Source of the DNA: Altibacter sp.
GTDB taxonomy: Bacteria > Bacteroidota > Bacteroidia > Flavobacteriales > Flavobacteriaceae
DNA: 64,000 bases
Reading direction: 5' to 3'
Assembly: GCF_019913785.1 (NCBI RefSeq)
Contig: NZ_JAIOHK010000035.1
Location: forward strand, 62,001 to 126,000
This document shows positions 51,401-61,800 of this stretch, one piece after another. Made by a program: the position numbers and the translations under genes. The number at the start of each line of letters is the position of its first letter. The first letter of the stretch is position 1. The notes under the pieces are model-generated. The model worked only from the letters and a program-made list of their open reading frames with translations. It ran no database searches and had not been told where the DNA came from.

Positions 51401-53899
51401 TTAGTTTCCCAAGGACAATAGATTAGCAAACAGGCGATAGGCACCCGGAACCCCGGCAGGGAGCTCTCTAAAGAAGCTCAGTCCTGTGTAAATATAATGT
51501 CCTTTTCCGTATTTGGCCACCAATAGCGAACCTTTTGTTTGGGGATAGCCTTTGTCGTGCATTCCCAAAATAGGGGTAAAGGCAGGATCCCACTCACCCG
51601 GGAAATAAAGTCCGCGCTCCTGCACCCAGTTCTTAAAATCGTTTTGAGTGATCTTGTTGGGCGAATTGAGTACGGTGTGATTTGGGGCTAAGATTTCTAC
51701 TTCTGAATTTTCATCGGTAACGCGATCGCGTGAAAGTTTAAGAGGTAAAGGACCTAATTCGGTATCATTCATGCCGCGACTGGTATTGTACTGAAGCAGT
51801 AGTGTCCCGCCATTATTTACATATGTATTGAGTTCGGTTTGTTTGAAATCCAATTCGGGTACCGTGTTGTAGGCGCGTATGCCCACCACGATAGCGTCAA
51901 ATTGTTTTAAATTTTCTGAAGTTATTTCTGAAGGAAGAATCGTAGTCACCGTATAACCAATTTGCTTCAGACTTTCCGGTATTGCATCCCCGGCACCGTT
52001 AATATAGCCAATATGCTGTCCCTTTTTCTGAATATCAATATGTACCACTTTTGCTTCCGAAGGCAATAGCACACTTTGAAACGGAATATGATCATAATCG
52101 ATGGTCACCAGTTCGGTATCGTAATAGGCATCACCTACTTGTACCAAGGGTTTTATATAGCCATCGTGCTGCTCCTTGGGTGGTTGTACCGTAAAGATGA
52201 CCGTTTGTTGCTGCCCCTTTTGTGAAATGCTAAAGCTGTGTTGCGCAGGTGTCACCACCCAGCCACTTGGATGTTGCAGTATTACGGTTCCGCTGATATT
52301 GTCTCGGCCCGCCCGTACGATTACAGGAATCTCTTTGGCATCGTTGGAGGCAAAAATGAGTACTTTTTCTGAAATAGCTGAAGTCACTTCAGGCAACACT
52401 TCGAAAGGGCGATACACTTCACCGGCTACCGGGTCATTGTACTTGTACACGATATTTCTTTCATAACTAATTTGCCTTCCATCAATAGTCATATAAAAGG
52501 TTACCGGAAATTGGTTGGTACGCTCAGGCACACCTATAAGACTTTTGTCATCTACCCGATACATCCCTAGTGTTCCCTTTTTACTCAGCCAATACGGAGC
52601 ACTATATTCGGTTCCTGAAAACGTTTGCTCAACACTTTCAAGCGAATACGACTTATTATACGGCAGGGGAGTAGCCATTAATGAATTTGGAAAGGCGATC
52701 ACAGTAGAGTTTACCGAATTAAGTGTCATGGAAACTTTCGAACGATTGATTGCTTCAATAGTGACTTTTACTTCTCCTTTGGGCGCAACGGTTTGTTCAC
52801 TTGCAACGGCTTCTAAATACAAACCTGTACAAGCCGCGATAATGTTCTTAATGGCTTCCAGCTTCACCGTTTTCCAATGTCCTTCGGGAAGTTTACGAAT
52901 AAGATCAAAGGCTTGTAATAATTTTGGAACACTAGCCGAAGGATTTGTAAAATCGAATTCTTTTTCCACTTCAGCCAAAAGTACTCCAATAGGGGCACCT
53001 CCCTCCAAACGCGTCCAAGTGGTGTTAATTCCGTCGAATAAATTCCCTTTTTCGGAAGGAAAATCACCTTTTAAGAATTCCAAGTATTCAGTCTGACGAC
53101 CACGTGAACCCGTACTTCCGAAGCCTTGCGATTTGTGCATACTCCGACTCAAGGAGGCAATTTCACCATTGGACAAACCAAGGGAAGGGTAGTAGCTCCC
53201 GGTTTCAACTTCCACGAGATTGGTCTTGTCGGCTTTGTCAAAATTCTCCTGACTTCCATAGAACCACCATGAGGTGTTGAAGAAGAGTCGTTTCGGTTGC
53301 CAAATACCAAATTCTTTAGCGGTTTCGGGATATTTTGTGGCATCACCCACCAGGTCAAAGGCATCAAAGCTCAACATGGCCGAAGAAGTGTGGTGTCCAT
53401 GAGTACTGCCCGGACTGCGATGATCAAATCTGTTTACAATAATATCTGGTTTAAATTTTCGGATGGCACGAACAACATCGCTCAGAACTTCATTTTTGTT
53501 CCAAATATCTAGTGTTTCATCAGGGTGTTTGGAGTACCCGAAGTCGTTGGCACGGGTAAACAATTGTTGCCCGCCATCGGTACGACGTGCCGCCAGAAGC
53601 TCTTGCGTCCGGATCACGCCAAGTAATTCTCTAATCTCGGGACCTACCAAATTTTGTCCTCCATCACCACGGGTCAACGACAGATAGGCGGTACGCGCTT
53701 TTACGTCGTTGGAGAGGTAGGAGATAAGCCTCGTATTTTCGTCATCCGGGTGTGCTGCAATGTACAAGGCCGAACCGAGGAAGTTTAACTTTTGCAGTTC
53801 GTGGTATATTTCGGAAGCGGTTGGTTTTGAAGGCTGTTGGGCAAATAGGGAGGTAATACAAAGCAATAAAAAGAATAGAGGTGCCGTACGTATGCGCAT
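51401..53899 (-). CDS. Secreted PIG-L/LmbE-family deacetylase with large C-terminal region
   Basis: 832 residues from ATG 53899; a Met 16 codons upstream was rejected because the signal peptide (MRIRTAPLFFLLLCITSLFA) starts here. The PIG-L zinc motif AHPDDEN (His50, Asp52, Asp53) follows LGSALYIA, and the second zinc histidine lies in STHGHHTSSAML. The remaining 550 residues include beta-rich segments and a GATase-like end (FDAIVVGIRAYNTVPELDFK, GGTLLLQYNTSRG). PIG-L enzymes remove acetyl groups from N-acetylglucosamine derivatives. Export to the periplasm and coupling to a sodium symporter suggest processing and uptake of an N-acylated substrate. Confidence 0.92.
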   Translation of the reverse strand: MRIRTAPLFFLLLCITSLFAQQPSKPTASEIYHELQKLNFLGSALYIAAHPDDENTRLISYLSNDVKARTAYLSLTRGDGGQNLVGPEIRELLGVIRTQELLAARRTDGGQQLFTRANDFGYSKHPDETLDIWNKNEVLSDVVRAIRKFKPDIIVNRFDHRSPGSTHGHHTSSAMLSFDAFDLVGDATKYPETAKEFGIWQPKRLFFNTSWWFYGSQENFDKADKTNLVEVETGSYYPSLGLSNGEIASLSRSMHKSQGFGSTGSRGRQTEYLEFLKGDFPSEKGNLFDGINTTWTRLEGGAPIGVLLAEVEKEFDFTNPSASVPKLLQAFDLIRKLPEGHWKTVKLEAIKNIIAACTGLYLEAVASEQTVAPKGEVKVTIEAINRSKVSMTLNSVNSTVIAFPNSLMATPLPYNKSYSLESVEQTFSGTEYSAPYWLSKKGTLGMYRVDDKSLIGVPERTNQFPVTFYMTIDGRQISYERNIVYKYNDPVAGEVYRPFEVLPEVTSAISEKVLIFASNDAKEIPVIVRAGRDNISGTVILQHPSGWVVTPAQHSFSISQKGQQQTVIFTVQPPKEQHDGYIKPLVQVGDAYYDTELVTIDYDHIPFQSVLLPSEAKVVHIDIQKKGQHIGYINGAGDAIPESLKQIGYTVTTILPSEITSENLKQFDAIVVGIRAYNTVPELDFKQTELNTYVNNGGTLLLQYNTSRGMNDTELGPLPLKLSRDRVTDENSEVEILAPNHTVLNSPNKITQNDFKNWVQERGLYFPGEWDPAFTPILGMHDKGYPQTKGSLLVAKYGKGHYIYTGLSFFRELPAGVPGAYRLFANLLSLGN

Positions 53900-53955
53900 A
53901 ATTACTTCTTTGAATTTTATGGTACTTCCAAAGATACCCAAAATCAAAAAGTAGT

Positions 53956-54522
53956 TTAATCTATTGGCTGTTCTTTAACATTTTTATCGTCGTCCAATAA
54001 AAACTCATTAATTTCATCGGGCTTTATCACGCTTACTCCTTTTTGAAGCATAAGACTATTCGGGTAGGTGATTAGCTCACCTTCTGTAGTTTTTACAATT
54101 AGGTGAAAGGTTTTAATATCTTCAATGATGCCTTCATAGGGAAATTCCTTGTCGTGTACCTTTATATAATCACCAATTTTATAAGGAAAGGTAAAAAACA
54201 TAATCACACCGCTGGTAATATTACTTAGGATGGACCATTGTGCAAATAAGGCTACACCAATTACGGCGAAAACCGAAGACATAACAAAACCCAAGTCGGC
54301 AAACTCAACTCCCCATATAAGGAAGAGTCCAAGAACCAATAAGAAAATGGTAAGAAAGTCTATATATTTTAGTATGAGTCCGGTACGGTGCTCTACCTTT
54401 TCAGACTTCTTCGCAAAGCGTTTTACCAATCTAATTAAGATCCATCGCAGGATAACAAAGAAGAGTACGTGTGCTCCTGTTTGTACCATTTGAAGTAGGT
54501 GATTATCGAAAAATTCTTCCAT
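53956..54522 (-). CDS. Small MscS-domain membrane protein
   Basis: 188 residues. Three to four hydrophobic helices (about 15-35, 50-70 and 73-90) are followed by the MscS beta domain: QWSILSNITSGVIMFFTFPY, KIGDYIKVHDKEFPYEGIIE and TYPNSLMLQKGVSVI. It lacks the longer C-terminal vestibule of MscS, so it is a short MscS-like channel or relative. Its ATG directly follows the stop codon of the lipoprotein gene (TAAATG), indicating tight coupling. A second MscS gene is at 496. Confidence 0.92.
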   Translation of the reverse strand: MEEFFDNHLLQMVQTGAHVLFFVILRWILIRLVKRFAKKSEKVEHRTGLILKYIDFLTIFLLVLGLFLIWGVEFADLGFVMSSVFAVIGVALFAQWSILSNITSGVIMFFTFPYKIGDYIKVHDKEFPYEGIIEDIKTFHLIVKTTEGELITYPNSLMLQKGVSVIKPDEINEFLLDDDKNVKEQPID

Positions 54523-55461
54523 TTAGTTTAGCCCTAATGAGTCGCGTAAAGCTACATATTTATTACTATTCTTTGTCCAGTATGCAGATCGAATCGATTT
54601 AATTTTCGTTGCCGTAGTCTTTAAACGAAGCGTGTCTTTTGGGTCGGTGGCATTGGTTTCTTCCCACTTTTCGATCTCGTACGGGAAAACACTTTTAAAA
54701 TAGATTGTTAACTGTCGTTGCAACTCGGGATAATTGATGGCATACACAGTCAACGAATCTCCTTGTTTCAACGAGGCATAGGCCGGATAGGCCATAGGGG
54801 TTTTGTGTAGCAACCGTATGTATTCAAGAGAAGGGATCACAGAGATATCTCCCGTTGGTAACTCTTCCGGATTCAGTCGAATGAGATTCCACAACTCATT
54901 TTCTAACCAAGTTTTCGGTAAGCTGAATGTCTGATCTGCCTCTCCTTCAAAATACGAATGCGACAGCACCTCAAAAGCGGCTTTATTGTTAAGCTGAATA
55001 TATGCCTGACCACACCATTCTTGTACCGAGTTACTAACTTTTAATGCGTGTTGCTGCGTATTCACCGGGTTAAACGTACTGGTCATAATAGAATAGGGAT
55101 AAATTCCGGTCAAGAAGTTTTTTGTGCTGTTGAGTTTGAGTACAGGAATGTTTGATTCGGACGCATTGTTGGCCTTTACCTGGGCTTCGGCTAAAAAATC
55201 TTCGGTTACAAATATGTTCACTGCCGTCCCTGCTCGTAATTCTCCATATCGTTCTTGCACAAGCTCATAGGAAGTGATTTCTGCCGTACCGTCAAACCAA
55301 TACGCCTTAAATTGCTCACTCACATTTCGCATCTTGGTTTCTTTGATGACTGCTTTTTTTTCTGAAATGCCTTTGTCCAATGCACTCTTTTCGGAGGAAT
55401 CGCAGGAAAATAGCAATAGCGGAAGCAGCAGTAGCATTCCAATAGAATTGTGAAATTTCAT
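54523..55461 (-). CDS. Putative lipoprotein of unknown function
   Basis: 312 residues from ATG 55461; a Met seven codons upstream gives a poorer signal peptide. The N-terminus MKFHNSIGMLLLLPLLLFSC ends in a lipobox-like LFSC, so Cys20 is probably acylated. The mature protein has conserved-looking parts SEQFKAYWFDGTAEITSYEL, HALKVSNSVQEWCGQAYIQL and PAYASLKQGDSLTVYAINYP. Homologues are sometimes mislabelled septum formation inhibitor Maf because they adjoin the maf gene, as here. It follows maf by 13 bases and is fused in position to the MscS gene. Confidence 0.8.
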   Translation of the reverse strand: MKFHNSIGMLLLLPLLLFSCDSSEKSALDKGISEKKAVIKETKMRNVSEQFKAYWFDGTAEITSYELVQERYGELRAGTAVNIFVTEDFLAEAQVKANNASESNIPVLKLNSTKNFLTGIYPYSIMTSTFNPVNTQQHALKVSNSVQEWCGQAYIQLNNKAAFEVLSHSYFEGEADQTFSLPKTWLENELWNLIRLNPEELPTGDISVIPSLEYIRLLHKTPMAYPAYASLKQGDSLTVYAINYPELQRQLTIYFKSVFPYEIEKWEETNATDPKDTLRLKTTATKIKSIRSAYWTKNSNKYVALRDSLGLN

Positions 55462-55495
55462 ATTCAATTTATTTTGGAGCAAAAATACTACAAAA

Positions 55496-56083
55496 TTAAC
55501 GCTTTGCCAGAGCCATTAACGTTTTGTAAACAAGATGTGTTGGCAGGCCCATTACATTAAAATAAGAGCCTTCCAAACGTTCCATGGCAATATAACCAAT
55601 CCATTCCTGTACCCCATAACTCCCTGCCTTGTCGTAGGGTTGATAAGTGTTGAGGTAATAGTCAATCTCGGCCTCCGAAAGCGGTTTAAACCATACTTTG
55701 GTCGTGTCGTGAATGGTTTCCTGAAATTCTTTTCCGGTGAAACACACCGAAGTAATTACTTCGTGCATCTCGTTACTCAAATTTTGAAGCATTTGTTTGG
55801 CTTCTTCGTAATTTTTTGGTTTTCCTATCGCTTTTCCATCCTTCCAAACAATGGTGTCGCTGGTAATCACCATATCCCTTTCAGAAAGATCGGTAAAGGC
55901 GGAAGCTTTTAGTTGAGAAAGATAGTCGGTAATTTCCGAAGCTTTTAACGATTCGGGATAGGTTTCTTCTATCTCCCTTACCTCAATGGTAAAGTCTAAA
56001 TCCAATTCTTTAAAAAAGGCCTGCCTTCTGGGTGAGCCCGAAGCGAGTATGATATTGTATTTTTTTAATGCTTCTCGTAACAT
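55496..56083 (-). CDS. maf: Maf-family nucleotide pyrophosphatase
   Basis: 195 residues, full length. The signature ILASGSPRRQAFFKEL is at the start, followed by ITSDTIVWKDGKAIGKPKNY (catalytic Asp), EVITSVCFTGKE and YDKAGSYGVQEWIGYIAMER with the final NVMGLPTHLVYK. Maf proteins hydrolyse non-canonical or modified nucleoside triphosphates and may delay cell division. It lies 9 bases after the UbiA gene on the minus strand and is part of a conserved flavobacterial run. Confidence 0.96.
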   Translation of the reverse strand: MLREALKKYNIILASGSPRRQAFFKELDLDFTIEVREIEETYPESLKASEITDYLSQLKASAFTDLSERDMVITSDTIVWKDGKAIGKPKNYEEAKQMLQNLSNEMHEVITSVCFTGKEFQETIHDTTKVWFKPLSEAEIDYYLNTYQPYDKAGSYGVQEWIGYIAMERLEGSYFNVMGLPTHLVYKTLMALAKR

Positions 56084-56092
56084 GGATAGTGT

Positions 56093-57010
56093 TTAGTGTT
56101 CAATATTTATTAAAGGGTACAACCACATCGAGCTAATTCCTAAAAACATGATCACTTTCAGCAAGTTTGAGAGTAACACAAAATCCTTAGGATTTATCGC
56201 GCTCCATGCTCTTGTAACAAAGTAGAGCAACGGTCCCACAATCAGCACTAAAAAGTAGATCACCATTAATTGTGAATCATATAAATGGAGGTACATATAA
56301 TAAACTACACAGCAGATAGTGAAAACACCTAAAATAAAAACCAATGTAGTGGTTCGTTTTCTTCCAATGGCAATAGGAAGGGTATTCAAGCCACCGTTCT
56401 TATCTCCGTTGATATCCTGTATATCCTTTACGATCTCTCGAATAAGGTTGAGGAGAAAGGCAAAAAGAGCATAGGCCAGAACTATCTTAAAAATTGCTAA
56501 TTGTGACGACTGATTTTCGGCCGTGATGGCAGGAAGCAAGTCGAATAAGCCCACAATAAGCAAACTCATGGCAACTAGGCCTGAAACTAGCAAATTTCCT
56601 ACAATCAGTATTCCTTTTAAGTAGGAAGCATATACATATAATAAGGCTGAAATTACTATGAATAAGGCTGCAAATCCGGGTCTTCCAATGGCATTCGACA
56701 AATAAAATCCAATCCCAACACCAAGCACCGTTAGTGCGATATACCATCGATTGGCAATTTTCTCACCCACCATTTTACCTATTAACACCTTGTCCGGCTT
56801 GTTAATGCGATCAATATCTACATCGTAAATGTCATTAATGATATTTCCACCCGCGGCTATACACAGTGTAGCGATGACCAAAAGGACAAATCCTAAGGTG
56901 CTTAAACTGCTAGCTGAAATACTCGGTTGAAAAAGTGCAAATTTTACAAAAATCTGAGAAAGTGCGATGAGTAGTAAGTTTACCGGACGGACAAGTTTTA
57001 AAATACTCAT
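56093..57010 (-). CDS. UbiA-family prenyltransferase (geranylgeranylglycerol-phosphate type)
   Basis: 305 residues with about eight or nine membrane helices. The first Asp-rich motif is NIINDIYDVDIDRINKPDKV (NDxxDxxxD); the second is REIVKDIQDINGDKNGGLNT (DxxD). These bind the prenyl diphosphate through Mg2+. The family label in flavobacterial genomes is geranylgeranylglycerol-phosphate geranylgeranyltransferase, but the acceptor in bacteria is not proven here. It lies between the KdsC-like and maf genes with 9-base gaps. Confidence 0.92.
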   Translation of the reverse strand: MSILKLVRPVNLLLIALSQIFVKFALFQPSISASSLSTLGFVLLVIATLCIAAGGNIINDIYDVDIDRINKPDKVLIGKMVGEKIANRWYIALTVLGVGIGFYLSNAIGRPGFAALFIVISALLYVYASYLKGILIVGNLLVSGLVAMSLLIVGLFDLLPAITAENQSSQLAIFKIVLAYALFAFLLNLIREIVKDIQDINGDKNGGLNTLPIAIGRKRTTTLVFILGVFTICCVVYYMYLHLYDSQLMVIYFLVLIVGPLLYFVTRAWSAINPKDFVLLSNLLKVIMFLGISSMWLYPLINIEH

Positions 57011-57019
57011 ACCAAATAG

Positions 57020-57553
57020 TTAATCATATTTTGCACTGGCACTGCCATTGCTTATCCATTTGCCTTGTACCTTTAACACCTGCTCGATAACGTCGCGAAC
57101 ACAGCCCTTTCCACCTTTTTTGTGAGAGACATATTTTGAGATCTCCTTGATCTCCGGCACCGAATCCTGTGGGCAACAAGGCAATCCTACTTCTTGCATC
57201 ACATATAGATCTGGTATGTCATCACCCATAAACAATACATTTTCGCGTTTCAGCCCATTGCTTTTTAGATACTCCGTCAAGGTTTCTGTTTTGTGATGGG
57301 CTCCAAGAAAGATATCGGTAAGGCCAAGACCTTCCAGACGCTTACGGACTCCTTCGTTGGTACCTCCCGAGATAATACAGACCCTATAGCCTTGTTCGTG
57401 TGCTTGCTTTAACGCAAATCCATCCTTGGTGTTCATGGTGCGATACATTTCGCCTTGCGTGGTGATTAAGATAGTCCCGTCGGTGAGGACACCATCCACA
57501 TCGAATACAAAGGTAGTGATGTGTTGCAGGTACTCTTTATAACTTTTTTCCAT
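57020..57553 (-). CDS. HAD phosphatase, KdsC-like
   Basis: 177 residues, the usual KdsC length (about 170-190). The HAD catalytic motif is FVFDVDGVLTDG (Asp18, Asp20), motif II is CIISGGTNEGVRKRLEGLG, and motif III VLFMGDDIPDLYVMQEVGL completes the site. KdsC dephosphorylates 3-deoxy-D-manno-octulosonate 8-phosphate for lipopolysaccharide, and relatives use other sugar acids. It overlaps the DUF2520 gene by 17 bases, so the two are translationally coupled. Confidence 0.93.
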   Translation of the reverse strand: MEKSYKEYLQHITTFVFDVDGVLTDGTILITTQGEMYRTMNTKDGFALKQAHEQGYRVCIISGGTNEGVRKRLEGLGLTDIFLGAHHKTETLTEYLKSNGLKRENVLFMGDDIPDLYVMQEVGLPCCPQDSVPEIKEISKYVSHKKGGKGCVRDVIEQVLKVQGKWISNGSASAKYD

Positions 57554-58301
57554 ATTTGGTTCGAATCGCTTCCGTTAATTGTCGATACAGTGCTAAATGT
57601 TCACTGTCCCGTAACAAATGTAAATGTTTTTCAATTGTTTTTTGGTCATTGCGTTTTGCGGGACCCGTTTGCGCTTCAGAAGGGGATAAGCCTAGTATTT
57701 TACTGCTTGTTTCTGAAATGAGCGGTTGTAAAAGCTCGAATGCTATGTTATTTTCTGAAAGAATTTCATGTCCAATCGCATACATATGATTCACAAAGTT
57801 ATTGACAAAGACGGCTGCTAGGTGGAGTTTCGCGCGTTCTTCGGAAGTTATTTCAACCACCTTTTCAGAAATATAACCACCTAGTTTTTTGAGCAATACC
57901 ACGTCCGAAGGATTTGCTGCTTCTACACAGATTGGTATTTCAGTAAAATCGACCGCCCTTTGTTTTGAAAACGTTTGCAAGGGATAAAATACCCCTTTTC
58001 TGTTTCTATCTGAAAGCACCTCCATCGATACCCCTCCCGAAGTGTGAACTACAAGTTGGTTTTTAAAGGGCAATGAACTCGAAAATGCCGCGATTGCATC
58101 GTCCGTTATACCAATGATGTATACATCGGCTTCGACAATTTCTGAAAGTTTATGGGTAAATGGAATTGTGTTAAATGCCGCTGAAACTGCACTTTCACTT
58201 CTGTTATATATCTGTACTACAGCAACATAAGGCTGTTTATGTAAGGTATTACATAAATTGTAATTTACATTTCCGAAGCCTAGAAATACAACGCGAATCA
58301 T
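57537..58301 (-). CDS. Rossmann-fold and DUF2520 domain protein
   Basis: 254 residues. The N-terminal NAD(P)-binding fold reads IRVVFLGFGNVNYNLCNTLH (GxGxxN variant), then AVVQIYNRSESA, and YIIGITDDAIAAFSSSLPF. The C-terminal DUF2520 helical domain starts near EERAKLHLAAVFVNNFVNHM and ends SEAQTGPAKRNDQKTIEKHL. It resembles NADP-dependent hydroxyacid dehydrogenases in overall layout; substrate unknown. It is the first gene of the minus-strand run that leads through KdsC-like, UbiA, maf and onward, and is divergent from the haemoglobin gene across 59 bases. Confidence 0.92.
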   Translation of the reverse strand: MIRVVFLGFGNVNYNLCNTLHKQPYVAVVQIYNRSESAVSAAFNTIPFTHKLSEIVEADVYIIGITDDAIAAFSSSLPFKNQLVVHTSGGVSMEVLSDRNRKGVFYPLQTFSKQRAVDFTEIPICVEAANPSDVVLLKKLGGYISEKVVEITSEERAKLHLAAVFVNNFVNHMYAIGHEILSENNIAFELLQPLISETSSKILGLSPSEAQTGPAKRNDQKTIEKHLHLLRDSEHLALYRQLTEAIRTKYGKKL

Positions 58302-58360
58302 ACGACGAAGGTAAAAACTTTTTTATGGTTATATTTTAAAATATACAATAACTTTATAGA

Positions 58361-58777
58361 ATGAAATCTACACAAGAACGACAGGATATTAAAAACCGAA
58401 ACGATATTTTTCTTTTAGTTTCTACTTTTTACGGAAAGGTGCGAAAAGACGCTTTGTTAGGACCAATTTTTAATGGAGTTATTACCGATTGGAAACATCA
58501 TTTGGAACATTTAACCGATTTCTGGGAAACCAATCTGTTCTTTGCAAAGACCTATAAAGGAAACCCAATAGAAAAGCATATTGAGGTGGATAAGAAGTTT
58601 GACGGGAAGATCAACGAGCTGCATTTTGGCACCTGGATAAATTTATGGTACCAGACTATCGACGCATTATTTGAAGGAGAAACCGCTCAAATAGCGAAGA
58701 ACAGGGCTCGAAACATGGCGAGTCATATTCATATTCATATCTTTCAAGCAAGGAACAAAGGTGTAAATGAAGTATGA
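58361..58777 (+). CDS. Group III truncated haemoglobin
   Basis: 138 residues. Group III features are visible: FLLVSTFYGKVRKDALLGPI (B helix with Tyr in FYGKV), HHLEHLTDFWETNLFFAKTY, and the proximal-histidine region LHFGTWINLWYQTIDALFEG, where the haem-ligand His lies in ELHFGTW. Such globins bind O2 or NO and may help respiration or NO detoxification. It lies 66 bases upstream of the cytochrome c assembly gene in the same direction, which suggests a shared link with respiration. Confidence 0.92.
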   Translation: MKSTQERQDIKNRNDIFLLVSTFYGKVRKDALLGPIFNGVITDWKHHLEHLTDFWETNLFFAKTYKGNPIEKHIEVDKKFDGKINELHFGTWINLWYQTIDALFEGETAQIAKNRARNMASHIHIHIFQARNKGVNEV

Positions 58778-58819
58778 ATTCCTTAACAATTTTAAGTAGT
58801 TAGAATGATAGTAATTACT

Positions 58820-58827
58820 TAAATTTG
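58820..58827 (+). promoter_or_regulatory. -7 promoter element before the cytochrome c assembly gene
   Basis: TAAATTTG matches the TAnnTTTG -7 box and lies 16 bases before the ATG at 58844, giving a very short leader of about 10 bases. No clear -33 TTG is seen at 19-20 bases upstream. Confidence 0.45.
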
Positions 58828-58843
58828 CACCAAAATTCGCCTC

Positions 58844-61800
58844 ATGCAAAAGAAAATAGCTGCTGTCCTTTTTTCCACTCGTCTCACCGCTGTTTTATTT
58901 CTTGTTTTTGCCGCTGCGATGGCCACAGGAACCTGGCTTGACCGGTTTGCAGAAACGTCTCCAACTCCGCTTACCAGGGAACTTATCTACAATGCCTGGT
59001 GGTTTGAAGCCATTATGGGGATCTTCGTGATTAACTTTGTAGGAAACATTTTTAAATACCGGCTTTTAAGAAAAGAAAAATGGGCAACCTTGTCCTTACA
59101 CCTAGCCTTTATTTTAATATTGATAGGTGCCTTTGTCACGCGTTATATCGGATTTGAAGGAGTAATCAGTATTCGCGAGGGAGCCACCGAAAACGTTATG
59201 TTATCGGACGAAACCTATGTGACAGCATTTATTGATGGAGATTATAAAATTGATGGGGTGCCACAACGGCGCAAGGTAGATCCAAAAAAAGTACGCCTTT
59301 CAGAGCGCTTGGATAACGATTTTAAAATTACGACCGATTATAACAAAAAACCGGTCACCATCACCTATAAAGACTTCTTTAAAAATGCCAAGGAAGGATT
59401 GGTCCCTTCCGATACCGGGGAAGAATACCTTAAAATTGTGGAGGCCGGTGATGGTACACGACATGAACACTGGATTAAATTAGGGGAAGTTACAGATATT
59501 CACAACATCCTTTTTGCAATAAATAAACCCACTCCGGGAGCCATAAATATTACCTATTCGGAGGATGGAAGTTATAGTCTTGAAACTCCTTTTGAGGGTA
59601 GTTTTTTGAGAATGGCCGACCAAGAAGAGGGACGGGTTGTCAAGGATAGTACCCAGCCGCTAATGCTTCGGTCGTTGTATCAATTGGGAGGAATGTCCTT
59701 TGTGATTCCCGAACCGGTGACCAAAGGAGCCTACGGCATTGTTCCTGCGCCAAAAAATGAACCTACCAACCAGGACGCCTTGATTTTGGAAGTAGCTTCA
59801 GAAGGAAAAACTAAAACTGTCGAATTACTGGGAGGAAAGGGCTCCAGACCGGATCCTACACTAGTAGAAATAAACGACTTGAAAGTCTATCTTACCTACG
59901 GTTCTAAAACGCATGATTTGCCTTTTAGTATTACACTTAACGATTTTATTGCCGACAAATATCCCGGAACGGAAAAGGGCTATTCCGCCTTTAGAAGTAA
60001 GGTGACGATCAATGATTCGGACAAGGAATTCTTCGATTACGAAATTTATATGAACCATGTACTGGATCACAAGGGGTACCGTTTTTTTCAATCGGGTTTC
60101 GATCCCGATGAGAAAGGGACCATACTTTCGGTAAACCACGACTGGTGGGGCACTTGGATCACCTATTTTGGTTATTTCTTATTGTATTTTGGACTGATGG
60201 CCATCCTCTTTGACAAGAATACCCGCTTTGCCTCGTTGAAAAATACGTTGGAAAAGGTGAAAAAGAAAAAATCGAAGTTGTTGCTTTTCTTGCTTGTATT
60301 GTTCTCCGCCTCAGGTTTTGCACAACAGGATCAGTTAAATCCGAAGCACAGCAAAGCCACCAAAACGCAAATTGATTCGGTGATTAAAGCGAATATAGCT
60401 TCCAAGGACCATGCAGCCAAATTTGCGCAGCTTATCATTCAGGATAACGGACGTATGAAGCCCATCAATACGTTTGCCAGTGAATTACTTCGGAAAGTCA
60501 GTAAAAAGAACTCCTACGAAGGACTAGATGCCAATCAGGTGTTTCTTTCCATGACCGAATTCCCTTCCCTGTGGTCACAAGCGCCCATTATTGCCTTAAA
60601 ACGTGGTAATGACAGTATACGCCATGTGGTGGGGGTACCCGATGACACCAAATATATTTCGCTTTTAGATCTTTTTGATGAAAAAGCCAATTATAGACTA
60701 GAGCCCTATCTGGAAGCCGCTACCAAAAAAACCAATCCCAATCAGTTTGAAAAGGATTTTATCAAGGCACACGAGAATTTTTATATTCTGAATCAGGCAC
60801 TGAGTGGGAGTATTCTGAAAATATTTCCGCTACCCAACAACGAAAACAACAAATGGGTTTCGTACCCTGAGTTGAACGAGGCGAATTTCACCGGAATGGA
60901 TTCAACGGTCACAAGAACCATCCTTCCTATTTACTTTCAATCGCTTCGCGAGGCCAGAAAAACTGGGGATTATTCCGAAGCCGAAGAAATTTTGGGCGGC
61001 ATTACCAAGTTTCAGAAAAAACACGGTAACCAAGTAATGCCTTCAGAAAATAAAATAAAGGCGGAAATCATTTATAATAAAGTCGATCTATTTAATCGTC
61101 TTTACAAGTATTTCGCAGTGCTGGGAGCGCTGATGTTTATGTTTATCATCATGCAGATCTTTACCGAAGCAAGGATGGTTAATAGGGTCGTCTCGGTTTT
61201 CAAATATAGTATCTGGGTACTATTTATCCTAATGACCCTCGGCCTTGCGGTGCGTTGGTACATTAGTGGCCATGCGCCCTGGAGCGATGCCTATGAGTCG
61301 GTTATTTATGTGGGGTGGGCTACGGTCTTCTTCGGACTGGCATTTGGAAGGAAAAGTGACCTTACCGTAGCGTCCACTGCTTTTGTGGCCTCCATCATCC
61401 TTTGGGCGGCGCATCTTAACTGGTTGGATCCGGCCATTGCGAACCTACAACCTGTTTTAGATAGTTATTGGTTGATGATCCACGTGGCGGTGATTGTAGC
61501 GAGTTACGGGCCGTTTACATTAGGGATGATTTTAGCGGCTACCTCCTTATTGCTGATGTTGATGACTACCAAAAAGAATTTTAAACGAATGGACCTCAAT
61601 ATTAAAGAGCTCACCATTATTACCGAATTGTCTTTGACAGTTGGTTTGGTGATGTTGACCATTGGTAACTTCCTTGGTGGGATGTGGGCCAATGAGAGCT
61701 GGGGACGTTATTGGGGTTGGGACCCCAAAGAGACTTGGGCTCTGATTAGCATTATGATTTACGCCTTCGTCATCCATATGCGACTGGTACCCGGGTTGCG

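Noticed and set aside
53900-53947. 16-residue N-terminal extension of the PIG-L protein
   Set aside because: The clear signal peptide begins at the internal Met at 53899, and the extension would bury it.
57540-57562. GGTTCGAATC, resembling a tRNA T-arm
   Set aside because: It lies inside the end of the DUF2520 coding region, and no acceptor, D or anticodon arms can be folded around it.
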